From the NCBI GenBank assembly GCA_905221605.1, contig CAJNDS010002588.1:286914-350913 (forward strand): a DNA stretch of 64,000 bases, in the 5' to 3' direction. Origin of the DNA: Symbiodinium natans (taxonomy: Eukaryota; Sar; Dinophyceae; Suessiales; Symbiodiniaceae). A program made the translations under genes and the position numbers. The notes under the pieces are model-generated. The model was not told the origin of the DNA, ran no database searches, and saw only the letters and a list, made by a program, of their open reading frames with translations. Of this stretch, positions 21,641-33,222 are shown one piece after another (position 1 is the stretch's first letter; each line of letters begins with the position of its first letter).

Positions 21641-22451
21641 TTGCGATCCCTATTTTAGGGTTTAGGGTTTAGGGTTTTTTAGGGCTTAGGGGGAGCAGGA
21701 ACCCAAAAGACCCAAACCCTTAAATGGCTTAGGAATCTCGATCAGGTGCCCTTGCTCTATCTTATCCCAAACGCTGAGCCTTGAATCGCACAAAACTAGG
21801 AACCCTGAAGCCCCAAGACGCGTTTAGATACACATAGTATATAAGAGGTACACAAGAGCCCAAAACTAAGGGCCCAATCTTTTTTGCGGGCCCCTAGGGG
21901 CCTAGGAATACAATACAGCCATTCAAACAGATGTGGTTCTTCGTCTGAGAGGGGACTCTGGCAGATTTTGGGGCCCAGCCGCCTCCAAGTCCAGAACCTG
22001 AAGACTTCTCTTGTTGTGGAACCCACAAGCCCTAAACCCTAAACTCCATGAACCTAACCTTCCTGAATCCGCCCCTTCCGGGGATTAGTTTTTGCTTGCG
22101 CAGGTTTGACTTGCCCGATCCCCAAAGAAGAGCCACATCGGGCCACATCGGGCCCCGGGAATGGAGTAGAATAGTGTGGTATTATAATCGAGCAATAGAA
22201 AAGTACATGAATAGTATTATGGCCTATTATTTTGGCCGACGTGTTTTTTTTGGGTCGAGGAGGAGGCCGCCCCTAAACTTGTTCCTTCGAGGGTGTATGA
22301 CTGGTTTTTTTTCGCCTCCGTTTAAGTTTCAGGCTCTCAGATACCCGAGACTCCCCAAACCCCATGTGAACCCTCCTTGGAGACTAAGGCTTCCCTCACC
22401 TGTGCAGAGTCGGGGAATCTCTGCTTTTAAAAAGGACACAGACAGGGCTTC
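21641..22451. other. Unique island, no gene
   Basis: Begins with a short TTTAGGG tract at about 21655-21690. Open frames at 21796-22026 (-) and 22048-22467 (+, 139 aa) have no recognisable motif, and the + frame runs into the telomeric tract, which argues against a gene. Confidence 0.4.
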
Positions 22452-22519
22452 GGGATTTAGGGTTTAGGGTTTAACCCTAGACCCTAGACCCTAAACCCTA
22501 AACCCTAAACCCTAAACCC
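22452..22519. repeat. Head-to-head telomeric junction
   Basis: TTTAGGG units on the left meet CCCTAGA and then CCCTAAA units on the right at 22473/22474, with GGGTTTAACCC at the junction. Both 3' G-rich ends point to the centre, the arrangement made when two telomeres fuse. Confidence 0.85.
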
Positions 22520-22937
22520 GGAAAGTTTTCGGGACGAGGGACCTCCAAGAAGACCGATCGAGGCAAAGGCTGCTTGCTCCTTTGGGGCCTGCGATCAGAA
22601 TTTTTCTTGAAGCAAGCATAAAAGTCATCCATCACATATGTGCTAACTTCTTTCGATCATATTTGCAAGTACTAGACACACAGATACATGCGCGCATGCT
22701 TTCGCGCAACTCTATGACTACATCCACATCTGTTTTCGTATCTATACATACTCGTGCCACACCGAGCTTGCTTGTTTCAACATGGGACAGGAGCCTTGCA
22801 TGTTCGCCTTGTTGCTATGGAGAGAATAGCCAACTGGCACAGCGACTTGGGCATTCCACAGTGCCAGAAAGCTCCTTTAGAGATGCCAAGGCCGACAAAT
22901 TTCCCGAGCCCTGAAACCGTTCTCTCAACCCTACCTT
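22520..22937. other. Unique island between telomeric tracts
   Basis: A + strand frame at 22582-22914 (110 aa) is open but has no recognised motif. Confidence 0.35.
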
Positions 22938-23112
22938 TTGAACCCTAAACCCTAAACCCTAAACCCTAAACCCTAAACCCTAAACCCTAAACCCTAAACC
23001 CTAAACCCTAAACCCTAAACCCTAAACCCTAAACCCTAAACCCTGCAGAGTGTCCGAGAGGTCAGCTAAGCGGGTGGCAAAAAAAAAACCTAAACCCTAA
23101 ACCCTAAACCCT
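22938..23112 (-). repeat. Long CCCTAAA array with embedded short element
   Basis: Fifteen near-perfect CCCTAAA units (22938-23044), then a 45-bp unique segment ending GCTAAGCGGGTGGCAAAA, then more CCCTAAA (23091-23112). The embedded segment is identical to one at 27682-27720. Confidence 0.9.
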
Positions 23113-23220
23113 GAGCAGTCTGAACCCGTCTCTGCCCCTCTAAGCCCAAGCCTCATCCGAAGATAGCCCGCAGGACGTGGACCAACTGCTGGATGCCCAC
23201 TCTATGAAGGCGGGCTGGGG

Positions 23221-23317
23221 GGGTTTAGGGTTTAGGGCTTATAGGGTTTAGGGTTTAGGGTTTAGGGTTTAGGGTTTAGGGTTTAGGGTTTAGGGTTTAG
23301 GGTTTAGGGTTTAGGGT
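23221..23317 (+). repeat. Telomeric array TTTAGGG
   Basis: About thirteen units, following a short G tract. The nearby reverse-oriented array at 22938 lies less than 300 bp away. Confidence 0.9.
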
Positions 23318-23825
23318 GCAGGCTCTAAAGGGTTTAGGGTTTCGGGAAGGGTTTCATGACCGTGGCTTTGGGATTAAAGGGTCACAGGGTTTGGGGATAA
23401 AAGGGTTTAGGTTTAGCCCTGAGAAATGGCACCAGTCCGGAAAGTTGGTAAGTCCTGCTGTTGGGCAGGTGGGGTGGGGTGTTGGGGGAGTCGTGAACGC
23501 TTCAGGCCCGAAACCATAAAAAGGCTCACAACACATACGATTCTGGGATTCTGATCAATTTCTGGCGGAAGACAGCATCATTTGCGCCGAAACTTGTTCG
23601 CAGTCTACGACCCCACTACCAGGCAGCACCTCTTTAAGGCTTCCGCGGCTGTCGGTGTGGCTGTTTGGGGCTCCGATCTTTGAAGCCCTCACTCCAACCC
23701 ATGCCCAAACGAAGGCCCAACTAACAAACAGGACCATACCTCAACAGACACTTTGGCCTGTCTCCAGTCTGGTAAGCCCAAGCCAAACCCCGCAACCAAC
23801 CCAGGTCAAAGGCTCAATTTGCCCC

Positions 23826-23995
23826 TAGACCCGGGACCCTAAACCCCAAACCCCAAACCCCAAACCCCAAACCCCAAACCCCCAACCCCAAACCCCAAAA
23901 CCCCAAACCCCAAACCCAAACCCCAAACCCCAAACCCCAAACCCCAAAAACCCCAAACCCCAAACCCCAAACCCCAAACCCCAAACCCCAAACCC
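23826..23995 (-). repeat. Variant telomeric array CCCCAAA (TTTGGGG)
   Basis: Some 22 heptamers, nearly all CCCCAAA in place of CCCTAAA, with a few length changes. A homogenised variant block. Trp/Gly-rich minus-strand frames across it are trivial. Confidence 0.9.
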
Positions 23996-24052
23996 TGCCT
24001 TTTTGTTGCCGCTTGCCCTTGACATCTCGGACTTTTTTTTTTGTATTTCCAG

Positions 24053-24118
24053 CCGATCTCTGAGAGGCGCCCAAGCCACCGTGGAGTCGGCAGTGTCTTG
24101 GGGGCAAGATTGGCCGAT
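24053..24118 (+). other. Exon-like piece behind a strong acceptor
   Basis: A pyrimidine tract (T10 GTATTTCCAG) directly precedes an open segment that reads RSLRGAQATVESAVSWGQ in one frame. The acceptor is the best polypyrimidine-AG signal seen in the mosaic. No donor was fixed and the protein is not recognised. Confidence 0.3.
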
Positions 24119-24148
24119 TTTCAGGGTTTCGGATTTTAGGGCTTTATG

Positions 24149-24250
24149 TTGGGATGTTCCCCCAGTTCTTAATTGGGATGATAGTACCCCCCCCCCCCCC
24201 CCTCCTTATTATGATCCCTAGGACTGGTAGTCTAAGGGGGAAGGTCCCAA
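24149..24250. mobile_element. MITE-like element, family 1, copy B
   Basis: Starts TTGGGATGTTCCCC and ends GGGGGAAGGTCCCAA. It contains AATTGGGATGATAGTACCCC and a matching ATGATCCCTAGGACT on the other arm, plus a C16 tract. Flanking octamers match at only 5 of 8. Confidence 0.5.
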
Positions 24251-24866
24251 GTTTCTTGGTAGGGGAAGGAGACCAGATTCCTGGTCTGTTTGTTCCATCG
24301 TCGGCCCAGAGGCCGAGGCGAAGATTGGCGATGAGGGCCCATCTCGGGCCTTTAGTAGGCTTGAGAGCTTCTGTTTCCTTTCGTAAGGCTTACAAAGCTC
24401 AGACGGCGTGCAGGGATAGCGCTTGTGGAGTCTGCAGGGCCTTGCTTAACCCATCTATTGTTGAAAGGGGTTTAACAGAAGGCTAAGGGCTTGCCAGGCC
24501 CCATGCCTCTAAAGGGGGTTTTGGGTTGGCTGCGTTTTGAGGGTTTGGGAAGTCGTCTGCATTCGAAGCAACGACTCCCTGCACCTCAGGCAGCCCGCAA
24601 AGCAAAGTTCTCAAACCCTCTAAGCCCAGGGGTGCGTGCAGCGCGGGTGGCAAGAAAAGAGCCGAGCCTAAACCTCAATTGGGGGTTGTAGGTACTCCTC
24701 AATATTCCCCCTAACAGTAGGATTGACCCCAAGAAGGTACCCCGAATTTCGGACACCCCCCCAATCCCCACATCCCACAGAACGAGACCTCTGTGACAAG
24801 CCGAGGAACAGCCGAGAGGCTGTGTCAAGGTCGGCCTCCAAGGACCCATCGGGTCTGGGAGGCTTC

Positions 24867-25238
24867 AGGGTTTAGGGTTTAGGCTTTTAGGGTTTAGGGT
24901 TTAGGGTTCAGGTAACTTCCACATGTCTATTGTAGGGGTATCAAGCGCGAAATACGGCTTGCCCCAGGCCCCAGGCAGGGGGCATGTCAACTAATTACAG
25001 TTGAAACCTTACGTATCAAAGCCGCAGGAAGTTTTCCGACCCAAGCCAATCCCTGAATCCCACCGCAACCCCAAACCCCCAGAAAAAAATGCGGAAGCCC
25101 CATGCATCCCTAAGCCTCATCATCAACAAAGATCTTTGGCAAGCGTGAAATCAATCCGAACCCCAAGGCCAGGTGGAAAGAAAGCAGAAAACAGCTCCCT
25201 AAACCCTAAACCCTAAACCCTCAACCCTAAACCCTAAA
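24867..25238. repeat. TTTAGGG tract, island, CCCTAAA tract
   Basis: TTTAGGG at 24867-24913 and CCCTAAA at 25198-25238 enclose about 285 bp of unique sequence with no recognised gene. Confidence 0.75.
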
Positions 25239-26132
25239 GAAGCCAAAATCGCTGCGCCAACGCGCAGGAGCGGCCCCGGCCCGTGCCAGCAAAGCAGGCC
25301 CAAGTGCAGCCAGAAGCTTGGGTTTAGGGTTGGTAAGGCCTGGTAGGGTTCGTAGGGTTGGAGCGTGTTTAATTAGTGTGGGATGAGGGGGGTTTTCGGG
25401 CTTGGAAGGGTTTAGGTTTTGGGATTGGACGTTTTTTGCCGGCTCGGACTCCATGAATGTGTTGCTTGAAGCGTTGTTGGAGGGGGGGCTGGCACACACT
25501 GCCTGGTGGATCCTAAGGGAGTCTGATCAACTGGCTGGTGTGTAACTGGGGGGGTGGAGGAGCAGAAGCCGGTTTCATTAGGTTGCAGGGCTCAGGGCTT
25601 GTTTGACCCGACCCCTTGTCTCATACCGATATCGTCCCATCACCCCCTCCGGCACCAGTGGGTCAGGTGACCAGCTCAGTCAACGCCGTCTTGTTTGTTT
25701 AGTCTTTGAGGGCGGAAATTGTGAGCTTGTGGCGCTGTTCAACGCAACGCAAGGTAGCTCCTGTCTCAGGGTGCCTCCTGCAGAATGCCCACCCACCCCA
25801 AACCCAGCATTCGATTGCGCTGCCTCATTTTATTTTCAGACCTCGGGGATCTGCAATGAAGAGCCTCAGTCCGAAACGCGCCGGTTCCTAACAATCCGTC
25901 CTTGCCACAGCCTCATTCTGTTGGCAGGGGAATGAGTTCAACAACCACAAGAGCCCTGAAACTCTACCCAGGTTAATTTGGTAACATTCTGAGACCTGAG
26001 AGTCGTAACCAGCCCAGGAACCAGGCATTCCCGCGTCGCCTGTGGCGGAGGAACCGTCTTCACCCAAGGACAGGGGGTTCGGATGGCATCAGGGCGTTTC
26101 GGGGTTCATGGTCTTGGGTTTTTGGATGGGGG
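25239..26132. other. Unique island, no gene
   Basis: Degenerate single telomeric units near 25320-25430. The + frame at 25603-25935 (110 aa) shows no motif. Confidence 0.35.
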
Positions 26133-26248
26133 CTGGGACCCAGTAGGCCCTTATTCCCTTGTTGTTGGGTTTAGGTTCCCTTACCAGCACCTTTTAAACC
26201 AAAAAGGTCACCCTTTTTTGTTCCTGGGTTGCTCTTGGGTCTAGGGGG
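26133..26248. mobile_element. Family-3 element, copy L
   Basis: Contains CTGGGACCCAGTAGGCCC, TTATTCCC, GGGTTTAGGTTCCC and, on the right, TTTTAAACCAAAAAGG with CCTGGGTTGC. Order and sequence match the copy at 51767, but without the telomeric insert found there. Confidence 0.5.
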
Positions 26249-27077
26249 TGAGCAGGGGCTAGCTCGGAAGAGAGTCTTAAGGGTGTCTGAATATCTTAAG
26301 GGTGTCTCAATAGCCTTTGGCTTCCTCCTTGATGAGGTCCTGGGTTGCTCTGGGCGAGCCTCTGCATAAGTGTCGATCCGCACCATCCTCCATGCGACGA
26401 AAAAGTGTGATGAGTGCTGCAGACTGTAGCATGCGCAAAGTCGCAAAGGCCCGGGAATTGAAGTGTGCCTTTGTGTCAATTTAAGCTCTCAAGCAGTGTC
26501 TTTCTGTAGGATTGGCGGAATGGCATAGCGTTCAACACCCTACATTCCCCTGTAAGGATGTGTTGAAAGTGTATACAAGGAGCGCTACTGCCCGAAACTG
26601 AGACGTGGTATGTTTATAAGGCATCTGTGACCAACAAGACTGCAATCCCTGCGAAAGGCCATGTCGTCAAAGAGTTGCAAGAGTCGCGGTCTCCACAACG
26701 ACTCCAAGCCATCAAAGAGCCTCGGCAGCAACAAACGTTGGGGAACGGGGTCCCCTCGGGCGGCCATGGAGGATGCGAGATCTGGTGGATTTGAGACGAG
26801 CGTTTCGGAAACCTTACGGGTAGCTTCATGGGCCCTCAATGTGGTCCCGTACCTCTTTAAAGGGTTCTGATGTGTGGGCCCTTAAGGGGAACAAAAAGGG
26901 GTATATAAACGGTGCCACTTCCAACGGCCCATACTAAGGGGCCATGAAACTACCCGAAGAGAAACTGATTAGAGGCCTCTTCGCCTTAAACTGCAAACCC
27001 TGAACCTACACCCTAAACATCCCTAACCCCCCTACACCCCCAACCACAAACACCTAAACACTCTACACCCTATGAAC
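26249..27077. other. Unique island, possible minus-strand coding remnant
   Basis: The minus-strand frame at 26585-26839 (84 aa) includes PQRLLLPRLFDGLESLWRP and is varied in composition, but no family or splice site pair is recognised. Confidence 0.3.
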
Positions 27078-27122
27078 TTGGGATGTTCCCTAAGGACTGC
27101 TAGCATAAGGGGAACATCCCAA
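27078..27122. mobile_element. MITE-like element, family 1, short copy C
   Basis: Only 45 bp: TTGGGATGTTCCC at the left and GGGGAACATCCCAA at the right, perfect over 13 bp, with AAGGACT kept inside. It looks like an internal deletion of the ~100-bp form. No target duplication is visible. Confidence 0.55.
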
Positions 27123-27206
27123 TGCTACACCTTAGACATCTTCAAAAGCCCAGTGCTCCCCAAACCTTAAGCATCCTAAAGGCCCAGGGTTGAGGAAGTT
27201 CAGGGT

Positions 27207-27296
27207 TGAGAGATTTAGGGTTTAGGATTCAGGGTTTAGGGTTTAGGGTTTAGAGTTTAGGGTTTAGGATTCAGGGTTTAGGGTTTAGGGTTTTCT
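27207..27296 (+). repeat. Telomeric tract TTTAGGG with internal duplication
   Basis: TTTAGGATTCAGGGTTTAGG occurs twice within the tract, showing tract-internal duplication. Confidence 0.8.
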
Positions 27297-27445
27297 AGGG
27301 TCTTCTCTGCGAAGTTGTAGTCTGGCTGTTGCTGCATGCGCTTGCTCTTACTCACCGTAATTCGCACACTTCTGACTGTCCCGCTTACACTTTCACGGGG
27401 GTAGCCACGAGAGCTGTCCCTGGCAGGCTTGACGTTTCGAATGCC

Positions 27446-27487
27446 TGAGAGAGAGAGAGAGAGGGTTTAGGGTTTACCCTAAAACCC
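27446..27487. repeat. GA tract joined to a short head-to-head telomeric junction
   Basis: A (GA)n run passes straight into GGGTTTAGGGTTTA, which meets CCCTAAAACCC at 27476/27477. Two units point in from the left and one from the right. Confidence 0.75.
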
Positions 27488-27651
27488 ACGCACACTTGAC
27501 TTCCAAAGCTGCCCCGGGCGTCCACAGAGGAATCCCTTCAATGCCCGAAGGCCTCCCCCGAGGGCCTTTCGGGGTGGAACCATTCTCTTGAGAACCCGAT
27601 CTGTGATGTTGGAGGAAGTTCGTGTCGTGCATGCTGGGCCAAAAAAAGCAA

Positions 27652-27724
27652 CCCTAAACCCTAAACCCTAAACCCTAAACCGAGTGTCCGAGAGGTCAGC
27701 TAAGCGGGTGGCAAAAAAAAAACC
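27652..27724 (-). repeat. CCCTAAA tract plus second copy of the short element
   Basis: Five CCCTAAA units, then a segment identical to 23049-23090 (GAGAGGTCAGCTAAGCGGG and the following GTGGCAAAAAAAAAA), then CCCTAAA again. Confidence 0.85.
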
Positions 27725-28723
27725 CTAAACCGTTCAATTCTGCTTTCTTTGGAGTTGTCCGCGATTGCCAGCGTGTAGCCCTGCATGGTGACTCAACACA
27801 TCAAGCCCTCCAAACCCTGGCAACCCCCCAAAAAAAGCCTTGAAGCAACTTTTTGCAAACACAAACAGACCCTGACAAAAGCCCAAAGAAGCCAAAAAGG
27901 AAACCCAAACCTGTCAGATATGTGATATTGATAAATAGATATATATATATATAGAGAGAGAGAGAGAACCACAACCCAAAGCCCCGCGCCTCGCCTCGTC
28001 CATGCCGAGGACTTCAAAGAGCTCCGGGGATCGAGACCGTGCACTGGACCCTTCCTGAATGAAGATATGTCTATGTATGTAGGTCTTTTCTATGTATGTG
28101 TATATATATATATATGTATAGATACGTGTATATATATATATATATGTAGTTAGATATGTATAGATGATGCAAGATATATCTATGTGTATATATCTATATA
28201 TGTATACATTAATATGTGTGTGTGTGTGCGCGCGTGTGCAATATGGGGCTCCAAATTCTATTCGGGAACTCATCTGCGGTGTAGGCCTTAGGCCTCAAAA
28301 TGAAGGCGCTTTTCCTGTAGTTCTGCAAGTCTAGTTTCGGGTCTACACCCTTGAGAACCCTCAAAAACCTTGAAACCAGAAAGCACCAGTGAGCCGCACC
28401 GCGAAATGCCGAGTGACATTTGCAGGACATCGGCGTTTCAACTGGGATGACCAACAGCGACGTCTCCTTGAGCCTCATCTACAAGCAGAATCTCCAGCCA
28501 GGTTCCCGAAACCCTGGAGTGCTGAAGGTTTCTTCCAGTTGTAATGCCTTTGAGTCGTTGAATGGGAGCACCCATCACATGTTGGCCATGAGAAGTCCGG
28601 AGTTGGCTCGGATGGCTAGAACGTGACCCAAGGAGCAACCTCTTTCGCCACCGTGAGGCCAGCCATGATTCGCGAAACTCTCGACAGCCCGGGAGAATCC
28701 CCAACAATGAAATCCACAAGAGT
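27725..28723. other. Island with TA/TG microsatellites
   Basis: AT-rich TATATA and TGTG runs fill about 27930-27970 and 28075-28240. The region 28410-28626 (+) has an open frame with IYKQNLQPGSRNPGVLKVSS, but no gene is recognised. Confidence 0.4.
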
Positions 28724-29501
28724 TTTTAGGGTTTACAGGGTTTAGGGCTTGTAGGGTTTAGGACCGCAACTCTGAGCTGTTCCCGTGGCCCTGTTGGGAA
28801 GGGGGTCGATGGATTAGTAAAAAGTCCCAAGCCAAGCAAGAATCAGCCTACGTAACTGTCCATGTACGTGGCTGTGTGCGTTTTCTTGGGGTTTAGGGTT
28901 TAGGGTTAGTTAGGGTTAGGGTTTAGTTTAGGGCTTAGGGCCTTTCTTTCGGGAGGGTTTCTGGCTACCGTCCAGCATTAAGAAGCACGTAAGAGCGAGC
29001 GAGATGTGGGTTGAGAGAGATGGTTGGAAGGCTGCGGTCGGATCTGCCAACCCGCGCCAAGCACTACAAAAACAACCCCCCCCGACTTCCAAATACTGCC
29101 CTAAACCCTAAACCTTTAACGAGAGGTGGTACTGGTTGCTAAGGTTCAATACATGGAGCCGCACCAAAGCAAATTTCAGCACAGACTTGCGAGTCTGCCT
29201 CTATACATCCCTGTCCAAAGTGACCCAGAGTGGGGGGGGTAGCTGAAAGGTTGAGTTTGATGGTGTTTTAGGGTTTAGGGTTTTATGGTTTAGGGTTTAG
29301 GGTTTAGGGTTTAGGGTTAGACTGCGTGAAGAAGAACTCCACATGGGAAAGGGACCGTAGGCGGACAGTCGGGACCTGGTCAATACCGATAGTTTGAGTG
29401 TGACAGGTACCTTACTTCGGTGCTTGAGAGAATGATGTGGGGTTTAGGGTTTAGCGTTTCGGGTTTAGGGTTTAGGGTTTAGGGTTTGGGGTTTAGGGGG
29501 G
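28724..29501 (+). repeat. Series of TTTAGGG tracts
   Basis: Tracts at 28724-28762, 28889-28945, 29268-29322 and 29441-29501, all in the same orientation, with unique islands of 120-320 bp between them. Confidence 0.75.
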
Positions 29502-29777
29502 TATTGACCGGGGAAACGAAGGGCCAGAGAGCAGCACACACGACTTCGCATTTGAAGGACTTATACTTATTGGACTTTTTCCAGCTGCCCTATCCCAACT
29601 TTATAGCTCAGTAGACGAAGATTGTAGAAGTGCTTTGTTGCGGATTGGTGGTTTGAATGCTTTGAGTTTTTGCGAAGGGGTTAAGAGTGGGCGGAAAACC
29701 AGTGTAACAAACTGAGTATGGGCGCATGCGTTTTTCACTTTGAGACAGATGTCATGCTTGCCGTGTAATTCCCTGCA

Positions 29778-29884
29778 GTGCGATATTACAGTCAGTTAGG
29801 CAGGTGGCAAAATTAAACCCTAAACCCGAAACCCTAACCCGAAACCCTAAACCCCGCCAAAAAACCCCTAAACCCTAAATCCTA
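29778..29884 (-). repeat. Short element plus CCCTAAA tract
   Basis: TGCAG followed 19 bases later by TTAGGCAGGTGGCAAAA, then CCCTAAA and CCCGAAA units. This is a diverged third copy of the element at 23049 and 27682, again directly beside CCCTAAA. Confidence 0.6.
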
Positions 29885-30046
29885 CCCCACCCCCCCCTCC
29901 CCCGCCCCCTTCCCCGCCCCTGCCCCCACGATGAACACCAGTGCCAGGCGCAGCTTATGCCAACGACACCTCCCCACGGGGCGGCTCCTCCCCCTCTGGG
30001 CACAACGCCGCCGAGCAAGGCCCGGACCAAGCGGGTTTGCCGGGGG

Positions 30047-30236
30047 GTTTACATGGGGTTTAGGGTTTCGGGTTCTGTATTTGGGTTTTATATGGAGATT
30101 AGGGTTTATGTAGTTTAGGGTTTAGGGGGGGGGGGGGGGTTGCATGGGGTTTAGGGTTTCTGGTTCTGTATTTGGGTTTTAGAGTTTAGGGTTTATGTAG
30201 TTTAGGGTTTAGGGTTTAGGATTTGGGGTTTCGGGG
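30047..30236 (+). repeat. 90-bp tandem duplication of telomere-derived sequence
   Basis: GGTTCTGTATTTGGGTTTTA and TTTATGTAGTTTAGGG occur twice, about 93 bp apart, separated by a G13 run. The unit itself is built of degenerate TTTAGGG. Confidence 0.75.
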
Positions 30237-31338
30237 TTTTGGGTGTATCGGGGCTGATTGGGTTTGGGGGTGGGGTCTTGCTGTTCGAAATGGGGTAGGG
30301 GCCAAACGCAAGCTTCGTTTTTCTGACCTGCTTTTCTCTGGTTTGGGCGGTGGTGGGAAGGCGCGGGGCGAGACTTTGGGGAAACTTGACACAGCTTTTC
30401 GTTCCAGTCCCTCGCCCACAAGCATCGGTGAGACACATGCAGCCCTCATGCACGCAGCGCCTCTGAAGGTTTGCCGTAGGAGTTCTTTCTTCTTGAGAGC
30501 GCCGGGCCGTTAACATGTCAGGGTCTCAGGGCCGGACTTTGGCTCAGAGCCTGCAGCCTGAAGGTTGGGCGGTTTGGTCTTAGGGTTTAGGGTTTCTGGC
30601 AGTCAGCAAGTCCAGCTTCAAAAGGGTTTAGGGTTATTTTGAAGCAACCCCATAGACCCAATCAAACTCGACATACAGAGCGCAATGCCTTAAATCCGAC
30701 GACCGATTCGCCAGGTGTCCCATCCGTACGAATTTGAGCAGTGTGAACCCGTTCTTCGGCCCACTCAGCGCGTGGCCCAAACCCCCCAACTCTAAGCCTG
30801 AAACCGCGGAAAAGCCTAAACTGGCCTAAACCCTCATTGCACCCCAAACCCCTCCCCTAAACCCGCAATCCCTAGACCCCTAAGCCCCGGCTTGTGATCC
30901 CCTGTGCTTGCTTCTGGCTGACATCCTGAACCCCAAAAAACTCAGCCAAAGAGCAAGCAAGGGGGATGCTTGTGAACTCTCCAGGATGGCGGGGAGGAGT
31001 GCTTGGCATTTCCAGACGCTGGGTCTCTCCTTCTGTAGCTGTAGGTTCCAGCAGGTCTAGAAATTATGCCACGGCTGAGGGTACTTAGGCGTTTGCGGAT
31101 TGCACGTTGAATTTGGGGCTTGAAGCTTCAAGGTCTGCTTTTGTCTGGAGGGCATGACCCGTCGCCCCTCAGCCTCTTAAGCCTGCAGTCTGACCAGTTG
31201 TCCATTCTCCCCTTGGAGTTGAACACCCATGAGTTGAACAACAATGACCCCCTTCCCACCATAAACCCCAAATCCTGTAAACCCCGTAAATCCGAAAAAT
31301 CCTATCCTAACGCTACCCAAGCCGATGCCCTGGTTTAG
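30237..31338. other. Unique island, no gene
   Basis: Pro/Ser-rich minus-strand frames at 30202-30516 overlap telomere-derived sequence. A + frame at 31120-31338 has no motif. Nothing is supported as a gene. Confidence 0.35.
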
Positions 31339-31400
31339 CCGAGGACGACCCCGAGGAGGCTGCAGAAGCTGAGCAGCCCAACTTCCTGTGGCCTTGGCAA
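31339..31400 (+). other. Exon-like coding island 5
   Basis: Bounded by TTTAG| and |GTGTTAG. The frame reads EDDPEEAAEAEQPNFLWPWQ, an acidic, coding-like segment of 62 bp. The protein is not recognised. Confidence 0.35.
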
Positions 31401-31544
31401 GTGTTAGAGCTTTATGGACGTATCAAAGCAAGAGAGTCAGGAAGCGTGGGTCAAGAAGCCTACGGTAGTTTTGGACATCATTGATGTAGGGCAGGTGTCT
31501 GCCTCATCCCTAAAAACTGAACCCTGGTGCCCGAACCCTGAAAC

Positions 31545-31869
31545 CCAAACCCTAAACCCTAAACCCTAAACCCTACGCCCTACGCCCTAAGCCCTAAGCC
31601 CTAAGCCCTAAGCCCTAAACCCTAAACCCTAAACCCTAAACCCTAAACCCTAAACCCTAAACCCTAAACCCTAAACCCTAAACCCTAAACCCTAAACCCT
31701 AAACCCTAAACCCTAAACCCTAAACCTAAACCCTAAACCCTAAACCCTAAACCCTAAACCCTAAACCCTAAACCCTAAACCCTAAACCCTAAACCCTAAA
31801 CCCTAAACCCTAAACCCTAAACCCTAAACCCTAAACCCTAAACCCAAACCCTAAACCCTAAACCATAAG
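31545..31869 (-). repeat. Longest CCCTAAA array
   Basis: About 44 units over some 320 bp, mostly perfect, with an inner block of CCCTACG and CCCTAAG variants at about 31571-31612 and two length changes (CCTAAACCTAAA near 31725, CCCAAACCC near 31843). Confidence 0.95.
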
Positions 31870-31965
31870 CCCTTGTTCGCCAGCGCACCGCGAGAGTCGA
31901 AGCTCCCAAGCCCCATCAAACTCCTTACAACCCTAAACCCCAGGCCCTCAACCACCTTTTCGCCA

Positions 31966-32091
31966 CCCTAAACCCTAAACCCCTAAACCCTAAACCCCTA
32001 AACCCCTGAACCCCTGAACCCCTGAACCCCTAAACCCCTAAACCCCGAAACCCCTAAACCCCTAAACCCCTAAACCCTAAACCCCAGGCTG
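31966..32091 (-). repeat. Octameric variant array CCCCTAAA
   Basis: Units are mostly eight bases, CCCCTAAA or CCCCTGAA, instead of seven. The change is shared by consecutive units, so it spread locally. Confidence 0.85.
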
Positions 32092-33222
<1,131 letters not shown>

